From positions 32,511,608-32,575,607 of the forward strand of contig NC_063452.1 in assembly GCF_020379485.1 (NCBI RefSeq): a stretch of DNA of 64,000 nucleotides, in the 5' to 3' direction. The position numbers and the translations under genes are program-made. Source of the stretch: Brassica napus. Taxonomy: Eukaryota > Streptophyta > Magnoliopsida > Brassicales > Brassicaceae. Each line of letters opens with the position of its first letter. Position 1 is the stretch's first letter. Shown here in pieces: positions 11,226-21,262 of this stretch. Below the pieces are notes generated by a model. The model did not search any database, was not told the origin of the DNA, and saw nothing but the letters and a program-made list of their open reading frames with translations.

Positions 11226-12757
11226 CGTCAATTTGGAAAACAAGATGCGGCTACGTCAATTTAGGTTAGGTATTTTTGTTAATATTGAAACATATTAAGG
11301 GCAAAATAGTAAATTACGTTATCGGCCGCATAATTTACTTCGCAGCCGCGGGTTTTATTGGCGTCAGCCGCAGGACGCGGCGTTCGGACGCAGGTCAGAC
11401 GCAGCTTCTTGCGTCAATCAAACGAACACGAATTTTTCAAAACATTGCCGCAGCCGCAGACGCAGGTAGCTGCGGCAACCAAACGAACAGCACTGTTGTC
11501 TGTTATGTTACACAAACATGGCCTCTGTTTCAATATTTACAGAAATTCTTAACGCATTTATAAGATTGGTGAATCCGGATCGAAGAATAAACTTTTTGAA
11601 ATCTCATATTATTGGTTGTTATGACATAAGGGATAACTGGGAAGAAGGAAATCCAGGATCGCGGGGAACGAGTCCTCAATATCAAGTAAGAGTTATACAT
11701 CTATTGTTTTTGCTTTCAGCCTTACTATTGTTGGTGATATGCGTAGTTTTGTGCTGATTGTGAGTTAAAATTGTTTGCTTGGCACTTGTTCCAGCCGGGA
11801 AGTCCTCCTTCACGGGCATATGAAGCACCGACTCCTGGCTCAGGATGGGCTAGTACTCCCGGTGGTAGTTACTCAGATGCAGGGATGCCCAGAGATCATA
11901 GTTCGGCCTATGGTAAGATTCATATAATCTTTTACAAAACATCGACTGTGTTTGCTTAGCCAGTATTTTTCTCACATATCTTGTCATGCAGCTAATGCCC
12001 CAAGTCCATACATACAATCTACACCTGGACAACCCATGACACCAAGCTCAACTTCATACTTACCTGGAACTCCCGGAGGACAACCAATGACTCCTGGAAC
12101 TGGCCTCGATGTCATGTCTCCTGTTATAGGTAACCAACTGTCTACTGTTAAAAAGACAGTTTAAATGTTGTTTTTTTTCTTCTGGTTAGTCCCATAATGC
12201 ATCTCCCATGCATGTTCCGGTCAATCCCCTTTATATACACAAGGAGTTCCCACTTCTACCGTGGTTTTCTTATCTTAAAGTAAATGCCACAGGTGGAGAT
12301 GCTGAAGCATGGTTCATGCCTGATATTTTGGTTGACATACACAAGGTTGGAGAAGACAGCGATCTGGGGGTCATTCGAGATGTTTCGGTTCGCCTTTTTC
12401 CTTTCACCAATTCCAGATTTATTATAATTATAAGAACTAGTACCCGTAGAAAACTAGGAGGAAGCTTCAGTGATCAAAGTCTGACATTTTTCTGATGTGC
12501 TACTTTGCTAGGATGGAACGTGTAAAGTGTCTCTGGGGTCCAGCGGTGAAGGTGACACTATAATGGCCCTTCCGAGCGAACTGGAGATAGTTCCTCCGAG
12601 GAAGAATGATCGTGTAAAGATTGTTGGCGGCCAGTTTCGTGGGTCTATCGGTACGCTTATTGGAATCGACGGGTCAGATGGTATCGTTAAGATTGAGGAG
12701 AATCTTGACGTCAAGATTCTGGACCTGGCCATATTAGCCAAGTTTGTTCAGCCGTGA

Positions 12758-13300
12758 GCTAGAAGTTATAACGAATGTTGAGTTTCATCATGTGACCGTA
12801 ACTACGAATATTGTTGCTAGATGACGTGCTTCTCTTGTAAGGTGCTCTCGTAGGCACTGTCGAAATAGTATTTTTGTTCTCTTGATTGTTTTATCATTTT
12901 ATGTATTTCATATTGGATATGTATAATGTTTTGTCCCACAACCACAATTTTATATGAATTTGAAAACCCATGATTACCAACTCACCTTTCACCTAAGAGT
13001 AGCCTTTCCATGCAAAGATCAAAGCTCTTACATCTATAATGTGATTTCATGGTACATTAGTCATCAATCGGGCATGATCACCGTATATGTCACACCTCTT
13101 TCCTGTTGTGTGAATTTTGTGTGTGAGGAATGGCAAGCATAAGATTGATTGTATTTCTATAGAGACTCTAAGATCACACAATAGTTTTCGAATTAAGATA
13201 GACATTAGAATGAAAGTTGTACACAACATAATTGAAACGATTGTAAGATCAATAGAAGAGGGCGTTAGACTCATGGAAATTCACATGTAAATCCGAATCG
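12758..13300 (+). other. SPT5 3' flank, then intergenic
   Basis: T-rich sequence after the SPT5 stop codon with tatgtatttcatattgg near 12900, a plausible 3' end. Beyond about 12950 I see nothing coding. Confidence 0.4.
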
Positions 13301-14196
13301 TATATCAATCAAATTATCAAGGGTTTAATAAAGAACAGTTCTTGAACTCAAAGCACACCAGTAAATTCAATAAACTTCCATTGCACATATTATCTATATC
13401 TAAATCTAGAATTTTAAATTCATATGTGAATCAGTCAAAATTCAAACAAGCATAATGGTGAGTCTGATCATTTCAAAAAAAAATTCTAAACCAAATTACT
13501 TGGAGATATGTGTATATTGCTCATTTAAAATATGTTAAAAAATCAATAACACTATCGTGTCTACCAATTATCCAAATACCTAAATTACAAATGATTAATC
13601 TAGAAACAATATGAAGAACAATAAAATTACTATAACAGTTTGATCAATTAAACAATTCATCAATAAACTTTGAATAACCGTAAATCTAAAAAGAGGATTA
13701 CTCACAATAATCAGTGAAACACAAATTATAATCTGAATAAACTGCGTAATTAGATTAGTTCTTTGAAAGAGTTCTGATTCTTCTCTTCATAGCTCTCTAA
13801 AATCGTAATTAAGCGTAAGTAAAGCATAGTCTAAACAATTTGCTTAAGAAAACCTATATACACTAAAAAACATTAAGGATTCTTCTGAAAAGAAGGAAAC
13901 TTCTGGACTAATCTTGCAATTTCTTGAAACTTGTAAAAACTCGTCAGTTGTCTTGTGATCAAGATGAGTATCGATCGACAACAAGGGTTGTGTCGATCGA
14001 TATCAGTTCCTTTGTGTCAATCTAACGTCAACTTTCAAGATCCATCTCTGATTAAGCTCACAAATGCTTCAAAAGCTCATTTCAGATCCAAAGTGTACAT
14101 AAACCCGCAGTGACTTATTCACGATTTTAAAAGGATCAAAAGACTCTAAAAATAGACATATATCATGGACAAAAATGTAGAAACAATTATATATCA
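13300..14196 (-). mobile_element. Athila-like LTR (3' LTR, minus strand), left end unclear
   Basis: On the minus strand a polypurine-like tract (gctaaatcctggggagttga) is followed by the LTR start TGATATA at 14196. The LTR body has the family's usual pieces, including atcgatcgaca near 13972 and the 'gagttctgattcttctc' region. The left end lacks the family's TGAT...ctctcaaataagag end, so it is truncated or too diverged to place; 13300 is approximate. Confidence 0.6.
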
Positions 14197-15300
14197 ACTC
14201 CCCAGGATTTAGCTTTTGCTTGCCCTCAAAAAAACATAAGACTAACCCATGAAAGAGGTTAAAACGTAAGAACTCACTTACTCTTTAAAACACACCACTT
14301 TTACATCTACAATGTTGAAAGCCACATCAATAAGCACCAACATTAGAAGGTACTTCTATGTACTCGACTGCAGCTTAGCTACCTGACCAGCCAGCCCACA
14401 TCTCATAAGATACCATCTGAAATCGCCTCAACTGACTTCATTTGATAGTTTAAAGTGCAGTCTTATCTTGGGGGAATCGATCAAAGGACGTAGACACTTA
14501 GCCATTCAGGTTTATGATCACATAAAAAATCTTACTCTGGTTCCTTTCCTCGCTATCTTCTCACTTCACTCAGTGGATGTCTCCCTGCTTTGTTGGGTGT
14601 CATTTTATTTTTTTAATCAACTGAGTTTGTTGGACAAGCTTCCATGATTTCACGCACTAATGGTGACTGCCACCAGCACATGATTCACTTCTTTTTGACA
14701 TTCATCTATTTCCTTTCATTTTTACTGAGGAGGTGCGAGAGGGGAACCATACTCACACATACATGCCTTTTCAGACATGAACGAGGAATCCAATCCAATT
14801 TATACGGTCTCAAGATAAGAAAATTGAGTAGATTATGTTGTAGGCGAGTTTTATATCCTTCAGGCGCTCTCATAAGCGTTGTAGTTATTGGCAGATCGAT
14901 CCCGTTTGGAGTTTTTCACGTAATACAACATGTAGTCAATAGCTCAGAGAATGATGCTAAGGTAGCAGCTACGTGACTTACACTAAAAACAAAACACAAT
15001 GTTAGTGACTACCTCTTCCAGACTTAAGCAACACTATTCCCAGTGTTAATAACTCCAAAGTTGGTCAAGAAAACAAATGAAACTCTTGAAACCAAGATAA
15101 AGAAAATTGTACCTCTTTGACCACACCCAAGTTGTGTCAAATCAACACAACTTCTGCCAATTGAATCTTGCATTCTAAAACCTGACAAGGGTTCCAGGCA
15201 TGATATTCAACACACAAAATACGAGAAATTAGCACTGTTAGGACACTCAAACACACGTGAGAAGCAACATAGCATGTGATAATTTCAAGGTTCAACAAAG
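14197..15300 (-). other. Non-coding 3' region of an Athila-like element
   Basis: Between the polypurine tract at 14197-14220 and the coding remnants to the right. The same kind of sequence (tgcttgtcctcaagcaaaa, ctctttcagagag, caccaagtcctgttc) follows the other Athila-like LTRs at 22555, 40468, 45946 and 51537. No coding frame. Confidence 0.6.
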
Positions 15301-15369
15301 TTTAAAAAAGCAAACAAACACTCTTCAAATGACTTGAAAAATAGAAAAACATAAAACAAAAGAGAAATA

Positions 15370-16561
15370 AAAAACTACTCCTCATCCTCATCCTTACTTC
15401 CCTCAACAGAAATCTCAGCTGCTGCTGATGGTGATCGTTCTCCGGTACGTGGGGGGGCCCATGCATTGTAGCTCGATGGCCCATATGGTTTGAAGAGCAT
15501 CTATTATAAGGCATTGGAACTGATCCAGATTCTGTATAGAAATGTTTGCAATAGCATGGAACTGTGGAAGATGCTCCTTGATGAGCTCATCGAGATGGAA
15601 ATGCAACAAGTTGTTATGCAGAAGATCGGAAGGCAAGGCGAAATGAGTTCCTTTGGAAGGAAGTAACAGCTGCTGAAACCTTGTGTCCCAAAAAGCTCCT
15701 TGTATATGTCACATTAGTGGGTGCTGGCAGTCCTATCACGACCCGATCTTAGCTCTGTCCACCTTAATAACAGCTGCTAAAACCTTGTGTCCTAAAACAA
15801 TCCCATTAGTGTCCATAAAGTGACACTTCTTCCGGTTCAGAACCAAATGCTTCTCTTCACATCTAGCTAGCACCTTGCACAAGTTGTCTAGGCATAACGA
15901 AAAATCAGACCCATAGACTAAGTAATCGTTCCTAAAGACCTCCATGAAATCTTTAATTATGTCTGTAAAGATAGACATCATATACCTTTAAATGTGGTAG
16001 TAGCATTACAAAGTTCAAAAGACATCTTGCGATATGCAGAAGTACTTTAGGGACAAGTAAAAGTGATATTCTCCGATCATCTGGATGGATGGGAATTTGA
16101 AAGAACCCTGAGTACCCATCTAGGAAGCAATAGTACGGGTGATTTGCTAGCCTTTTCAGCATCTGATCAATGAAAGGTAAAGGAAAGTGATCCTTTCTTG
16201 TCGTAGCGTTCAACTTCCTGTAGTTAATACACACCATGTTTCCTATAACAGTTCATGTAGGAATCAACTTTTCCTTCTCATTCTTCACCACTGTGACTCC
16301 TCCTTTCTTAGGAACCACGTGCACTGGACTGACCCAATTGCTGTCTGGAATAGGATAGATAATTCCAGATTCCAAGAGTTTCATGATCTCCTTGTTGACA
16401 ACCTCTTTCAATTTTGGATTCAGCCTTATCTAATGCTCAATAGACAAATTGACTCATCCTCCAAGTGGATCCTATGCATGCACAAGTCCAGAGAGATTCT
16501 TGAAATGCCATCAAGAGTATAGCCAAGAGCTTTGCGATACTTTTGCAACATGGTTAACAGC
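15370..16561 (-). pseudogene. Athila-like reverse transcriptase remnant with polyprotein C-terminus
   Basis: Minus-strand translation shows, with frameshifts, VVNKEIMKLLESGIIYPIPD, then VCINYRKLNATTRKDHFPLP, CFLDGYSGFFQIPIHPDDR and DIIKDFMEVFRNDYLVYG, then LVLNRKKCHFM. These are consecutive reverse transcriptase blocks of Ty3/gypsy (Athila) elements. The catalytic box, normally x-D-D, reads R-N-D-Y, so one Asp is lost. After the thumb region the sequence jumps to a Ser/Ala/Glu-rich stretch (YGPSSYNAWAPPRTGE, ending in Asp-Glu-rich) that looks like the end of the element's last protein; RNase H and integrase are missing. A 29-base direct repeat (15666-15694 and 15768-15796) lies near the deletion junction. 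Confidence 0.82.
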
Positions 16562-16570
16562 GAAGTGTGT

Positions 16571-17550
16571 TGATATACCATGGATTTTACCAGTTTTTAG
16601 CCATGGTATATGATTGTTTTAGAAACTATTATATATATATATATATGCTTTGGAGTATTTTTAGAGTCTTTTCAGGTTCATGTATGTTCTGGAGCAATGT
16701 GGAAATTATGGAGCATTTTGGAGCGAAAGATAGAAGAAACTCGTAGCTGTTCAGAAACCGGCTAGAGTCGACATTCAGATAGAGTGTCGATCGACAAAGA
16801 TACCTTGTCGTTAATCGACAGCGATGCGCGTAGCAGGCTGACTTGTTCGAGGCCGACTTGAGCCCAAATAATCCACGTAATTACAAGACTACCCCTGGCC
16901 GACTTTTACCTAATATTAATAGTGTATGCCATTGTTTGGGCAGAACACCACACTTTTAATTTCTAATATTCACAACAAACAGTTTTAGGGTTTTTAGTAG
17001 ATTTAGAAAGAATATCCAAGACTCCTTTAGAGCTTTGTATTGGAACTTCATTGATTTCTTAACCTTATTCTATTTATGCTTTCTATTCAGTTTATTGTCA
17101 TGCTTTGCTTGATCATGTCTTAGTAGATTTCCTTTGTTAGATTTAGTGTTAATTTGGGTTTTGATGGATTAGCCAAACATATAGAATTGCTAGGGTGAAC
17201 CATAAAATATCCTTCATCAGAATTGTTCTTATTCTAGAGTAGCTAACGAGAACCCTGAACCTAGGATTGTAGACAACTACAACGGTAGGTTCTTCACCTA
17301 AATTAATCCTGCTAAGCTAGGATTGCTAGAAACAAGCGACAACTGATCTGGTAAAACTAGTGAACCAATAGATCAGTTTGGTAACGCTTGCCTAAGACAG
17401 TGTCGATTGACACTCATTCAATAACTTCGATCGACTCCCAATCCATGTTAACATGCGACTGCTGAAACACTTGACTTAGTCAATAGATTAGACTCACAGC
17501 GGAAGCTGGATATCTTTCCATTAGACATCGAGTTCTATTCACACACCTTT

Positions 17551-17588
<38 letters not shown>

Positions 17589-17795
17589 CATGATCGCCTG
17601 AAACCATTGATCTAGCTATTTGTTCTCAAAACTTACAACAAACAAATCAAACTGCTTTACTTGTTTACTGCATTTAAATCTATTGCCTAGCATAATCATT
17701 GACTGGATTGAGTTTATTGTGTGCCCATGCTCCCTGTGGATTTGATCCCTAAGTACTACAACTGAACCTCTTATTTGAGAGAGTAAAGTTGTTCA
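16571..17795 (+). mobile_element. Athila-like LTR (5' LTR, plus strand)
   Basis: Starts TGATATACCATGGATTTTAC at 16571 and ends near cttatttgagagagtaaagt at about 17795, the ends seen in the other family members but in the opposite orientation to the reverse transcriptase remnant at its left. It contains gtgtcgatcgac near 16783, an (AT)n run at 17554-17586 and the typical 'ccctgtggatttgatccc' end region. A gag remnant follows in the same orientation. No primer-binding site remains at the right end. Confidence 0.7.
17554..17586. repeat. (AT)n microsatellite
   Basis: Uninterrupted AT dinucleotide run within the plus-strand LTR. Confidence 0.95.
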
Positions 17796-17918
17796 ATCTG
17801 CAAAGAGATACGCGCAAGATCGATCGACGTCAACTCAACTTCTTCGACTGATACCTGTGAGCTATCACCGATCACCACTTCTACCCGAACATTGATCGAC
17901 ATCATTCCGCGAGCAGAC

Positions 17919-18578
17919 ATGGTTGTGACTCTAGTGCTGATTCAGGACGAAAATGGAGACCCACATGACTAGGATGGTCATCTGCGTAATGTATCATGTC
18001 AGAGTTTAGATGATCAGAGGGCTGCAATCCCTGATCCTGAAGCAGCTAATCCACAAGCTTCTAATACTGAGAATGCTGCAGCCAATTCTCAGGCTGTAGT
18101 TGAGGAGAATGTTCAGGCCGCTCGACCCATAACTTTGGCTGACTACAACCGTCTAGATCAATACTATGCCAATAGATCTACAATTCGTCCTCCTACATTC
18201 CAGAGGCACGATTTCAAGCTTAAGCCTGCACACTTTACACTAGTGGGACAGACACCTTATCATGATCTTCTACATCAGCATCCTACGGACCATCTAGAGA
18301 GATTCGAGGATCTAGTATCTGATATCATAGGCAATGGAGTCCCTGAGGACTATCTCTTTGCAAGCTCTTCAAGTACTCACTTTTTGGGGATGCTTCGCAC
18401 TGTCTTAAGCAGTTACCACTAGGATCTCTTACATCCTGGACTGACATCGAGAATGCCTTCCTACGAAATTTATTTGATGAGGCATGTGTTGAGGACTTTA
18501 GGAGCAGGATTGCTAAATTCACACAAGAGCCTGCAGAATCATTCAGAAGCTTCTGGATCAGATTCAAGTCATATCAGA

Positions 18579-18579
<1 letters not shown>
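17919..18579 (+). pseudogene. Athila-like gag remnant
   Basis: The plus strand starts MVVTLVLIQDENGDPHD then stop, matching the start of the intact gag at 48548 (MVATLIHVRDERGDLHD). A second open stretch (18135-18422) reads ADYNRLDQYYANRSTIRPP, then YTLVG-type sequence and HLERFEDL, followed after a frameshift by further gag codons up to 18579. There the sequence runs directly into a CT microsatellite and the assembly gap, so the 3' part is missing or unassembled. Gag forms the element's intracellular particle. This copy is dead (early stop, frameshift). Confidence 0.85.
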
Positions 18580-18654
<75 letters not shown>

Positions 18655-18655
18655 A
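18579..18655. repeat. (CT)n microsatellite
   Basis: About 75 bases of CT repeat ending in ttctctca directly before the run of Ns; it probably caused the assembly break. Confidence 0.95.
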
Positions 18656-18755
18656 NNNNNNNNNNNNNNNNNNNNNNNNNNNNNNNNNNNNNNNNNNNNN
18701 NNNNNNNNNNNNNNNNNNNNNNNNNNNNNNNNNNNNNNNNNNNNNNNNNNNNNNN
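18656..18755. other. Assembly gap (100 N)
   Basis: Exactly 100 unknown bases, a conventional placeholder length, so the true missing length is unknown. Confidence 1.
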
Positions 18756-20900
18756 CTCAGAAGAGTTAGAGAGGGGACGAAGAGGCTTTGTTGTTTCTAT
18801 ATAGACCGGACTTATGGTCATTCACTCGATCTGAATAATAGGTGTTGGTAAAAACACCAATTTAACCAAACCTAAACCAAAGTCTATTATCAAATCTAGG
18901 ATAAGGCATTTAGGTTTAATTATGGCTTTGCTTTAGGTTCAGTATGGTTAATTAAGTTTTGAAAAGCTTTAACAGAAATCAACCAAAATTAATACGATTT
19001 TTTTTGGGTTTGGTTTGGTTTGATTTGTGTCTGTGTTTGGTTTGCACTCAATTCAATTTAATTGGATTGATTAGTTTGGTTCTTATTTGGTTAAGAGAAA
19101 TCATTTCCTCGAACATAAAACAAAGGATTACGGCCTTGTTTATCTGCCGCGACATCGACTTGCGATCAGTTGCATGTTGCAATTTGCTGTTCGTTTTCAT
19201 ATCATATAACTGAACGCGCGTCTTATCACAAATCGTTATTTTAGATCATTATAAGTTTTAGCGATTTAAATTTTTTATTTTTCCATATGCGACAAGTTTC
19301 TATGACTAGTCGCATAATCCTACAACATATGAACGAATAACATTAGGTCGCAAGTCACAACAACATCAAAACGAACATTACCTACATCATTTTAGTCACG
19401 TTGGTTCGCAATAAATAATGTAGTTGGATAATTCAACTAAACTGAAACAAAATATTTCAAAAAGCCATGATTTTTTTATTTATAAAAACTCATTTCTGTT
19501 AAAATCAAGATTAACTAAATTAAAAATCTAGGCTTCAAATGGTGACGTAGATTAGATTAAACGAATAATGCGAATCATGCAAAATAAATGCAGATCAAGT
19601 ATATTGTGCAGAATAAATACATTTAGATTATTAAAGAGAAATCTAGGATACCACTTTTCGAAAATAAATTCAATAAAAATATTATAACATGGGGGATTAG
19701 AGTTTACTTATTATTTTTTAGGGTTTAGTATTTAGGGGTGGAGTTTAGTTTATACATTTCTATAAATAACTAGATATTTCGTCAGGGCTACTCGCGGATT
19801 GTACACTTTAAAATTGTTATGTTTTCATATTTTGGATTGTTGCAATATTTTTGATGATTCTAAAAATTTTAAAATTACGTTGTTAGTAATTTTTATGTAA
19901 CGTTGACTAACTCAAATCCACGTGCTTTAATTAATTTTTTCTATTTTCTATTAATTTAAAATTCTATTTTTATCTACTAATAAAATATTGTCTTTAATTT
20001 TAAATGAGCCAATAATTTTTTTCATGTATCATATTATTAATTGATAACACGCTTAAGTGAAATCATTATAATTTAATTGGCTGATTAGCTTGCTATTGTG
20101 ACTCAGCTAACTTTTAATGTTTAGGATTTAGGATGTCCAGTCATAAGTGACTCATCATTAAGCCTCTCTAGTCTAAACTTGTTGACATGGCTAATGCAGG
20201 ATTAGCTTTCCTTAGCCGTTTTTAATTACCACCTTCTTAATCTTCGGTTTTTCTTAATATGTTATGTGGTTATCCTAATCAAAACTCGTTAGGATGTTAT
20301 CCTCTAATTTCGGTTTGGTTACCAACTCCTTTGTGAAAACATATGGTATGTTTTCGAATCATATTATTCTGAAGTTTATTGTATATACAAAATTTACATG
20401 TTCTATGTTTTAATTACATATGAAATTGTTTGAGTAATATATGTCGTTTGGTACACAAAATTTGATAAATATGTGATTCACATGAAAAAATTTACATGTT
20501 CTCTGATTTGTGGTATAGAGTTTATGTTTGTTGACATTTAGATTTATTTTAGTGTTTAAGGTTTAGGTTTCAAAAGTTTATGGTTTATTTTAGGGTTTAG
20601 TGTGAATCTTTCAAGACCAAAATACGGTATATGTTGTGAAATCTATATATTTAAATCAACAGAGTAAAATGTTTTCTTAAAATAAAAAAAAATACACCAC
20701 ATAAGCAAATGATTCATGATGTGATTAAGAAAGATCGTGATCCATATGTTTTTAAAATTTATGGAGAAACATGTCACGTTATATTTGACAACGTTACCTG
20801 AAGTTGGCGAATGATTCTTGCATCTCTACATATAATGTACTGTGAAATAGGATTTCATATGTGAACTTATTATATTCATGTATTGTTCGATATTTTTCTC
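18756..20900. other. AT-rich intergenic DNA, no gene seen
   Basis: No credible coding frame, splice pattern or element end. Stretches such as ttagggtttagtatttag near 19720 and 20590 are common low-complexity motifs of Brassicaceae intergenic DNA. Confidence 0.5.
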
Positions 20901-20959
20901 ATTTTAATTGGTCTTAAAAGTTTTCTTTCCAAAAATGGTGTGTTTTCAGTTTACCTTTA

Positions 20960-21262
20960 GAAGTCCATCGATTTGTAATGTCGATCACACCCTCCAAGAA
21001 GCAATCGACACCGTTGAAAACTCAGCGTCAACAGATGAAACCTCAGTGTTGCACAGATACAACATCAGTGTCGCTCGACACCATACGTGGACACGCATAA
21101 ATCGTCGATGTGGATGTTGAGAATGCAAGGGTCATTAGACAAAGGACACTTGGAGATTACAACAGATCTGGTTAGTTATATACCAATAGGTCTCCGATTT
21201 GTCCTCCTGCATTCCAAAGAGATGACTTTGAGCTTAAACTCGTGAACTACACTCTTGTGGGT
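20960..21262 (+). pseudogene. Athila-like gag leader and N-terminal fragment
   Basis: The plus strand has a leader with repeated (g)tcgat/tcgaca motifs, then GDYNRSG, a stop, LYTNRSPICPPAFQRDDFEL and YTLVG, i.e. the N-terminal gag block of the family with stops. It is cut exactly where the minus-strand LTR at 21263 begins, so that element inserted into this gag. Confidence 0.75.

Larger units (their letters stand above)
9339..11493. mobile_element. DNA-transposon-like insertion in SPT5 intron 16
   Basis: Intron 16 (9242-11630) is about 2.4 kb while the other introns here are 60-270 bases. The extra DNA starts with gggctgtttgtttcattgac and ends with the inverted match gcggcaaccaaacgaacagc. 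Both ends carry clusters of gccgcagacgc, including attgccgcagccgcagac near each end (about 9403 and 11448). Flanks CAATGTTA (9331-9338) and CACTGTTG (11491-11498) agree at six of eight positions, which could be a decayed 8-base hAT target duplication; a PIF/Harbinger TTA duplication is an alternative. No transposase is encoded, so it is non-autonomous. It contains exon-like pieces on the minus strand. Confidence 0.6.
5384..12757 (+). pseudogene. SPT5: SPT5 transcription elongation factor, decaying copy
   Basis: SPT5 pairs with SPT4 (DSIF) on RNA polymerase II and controls elongation in the nucleus. Exons read: 5384-5722, 5856-6047, 6133-6294, 6366-6449, 6634-6704, 6788-7145, 7241-7396, 7475-7550, 7638-7686, 7821-7922, 8004-8147, 8238-8334, 8601-8773, 8872-8920, 8998-9092, 9163-9241, 11631-11685, 11795-11912, 11992-12129, 12293-12387, 12512-12757. 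Domains in order: acidic N-terminus; partial NGN (CLMQKFVDRGSDLQIRSVVA); KOW domains in exons 3-4, 6, 7, 11, 13 and 21; Thr-Pro-rich C-terminal repeats (exons 15-19). Lesions: TGA at codon 45; two extra 7-base units near 5612; an out-of-frame deletion in exon 2; about 22 bases missing in exon 8; the 5' part of exon 11 gone; a 1-base shift in exon 13. Exons 14-21 stay in phase to the TGA. A full-length product cannot be made; a C-terminal fragment could. Family identity is certain; pseudogene status is inferred. Confidence 0.93.
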
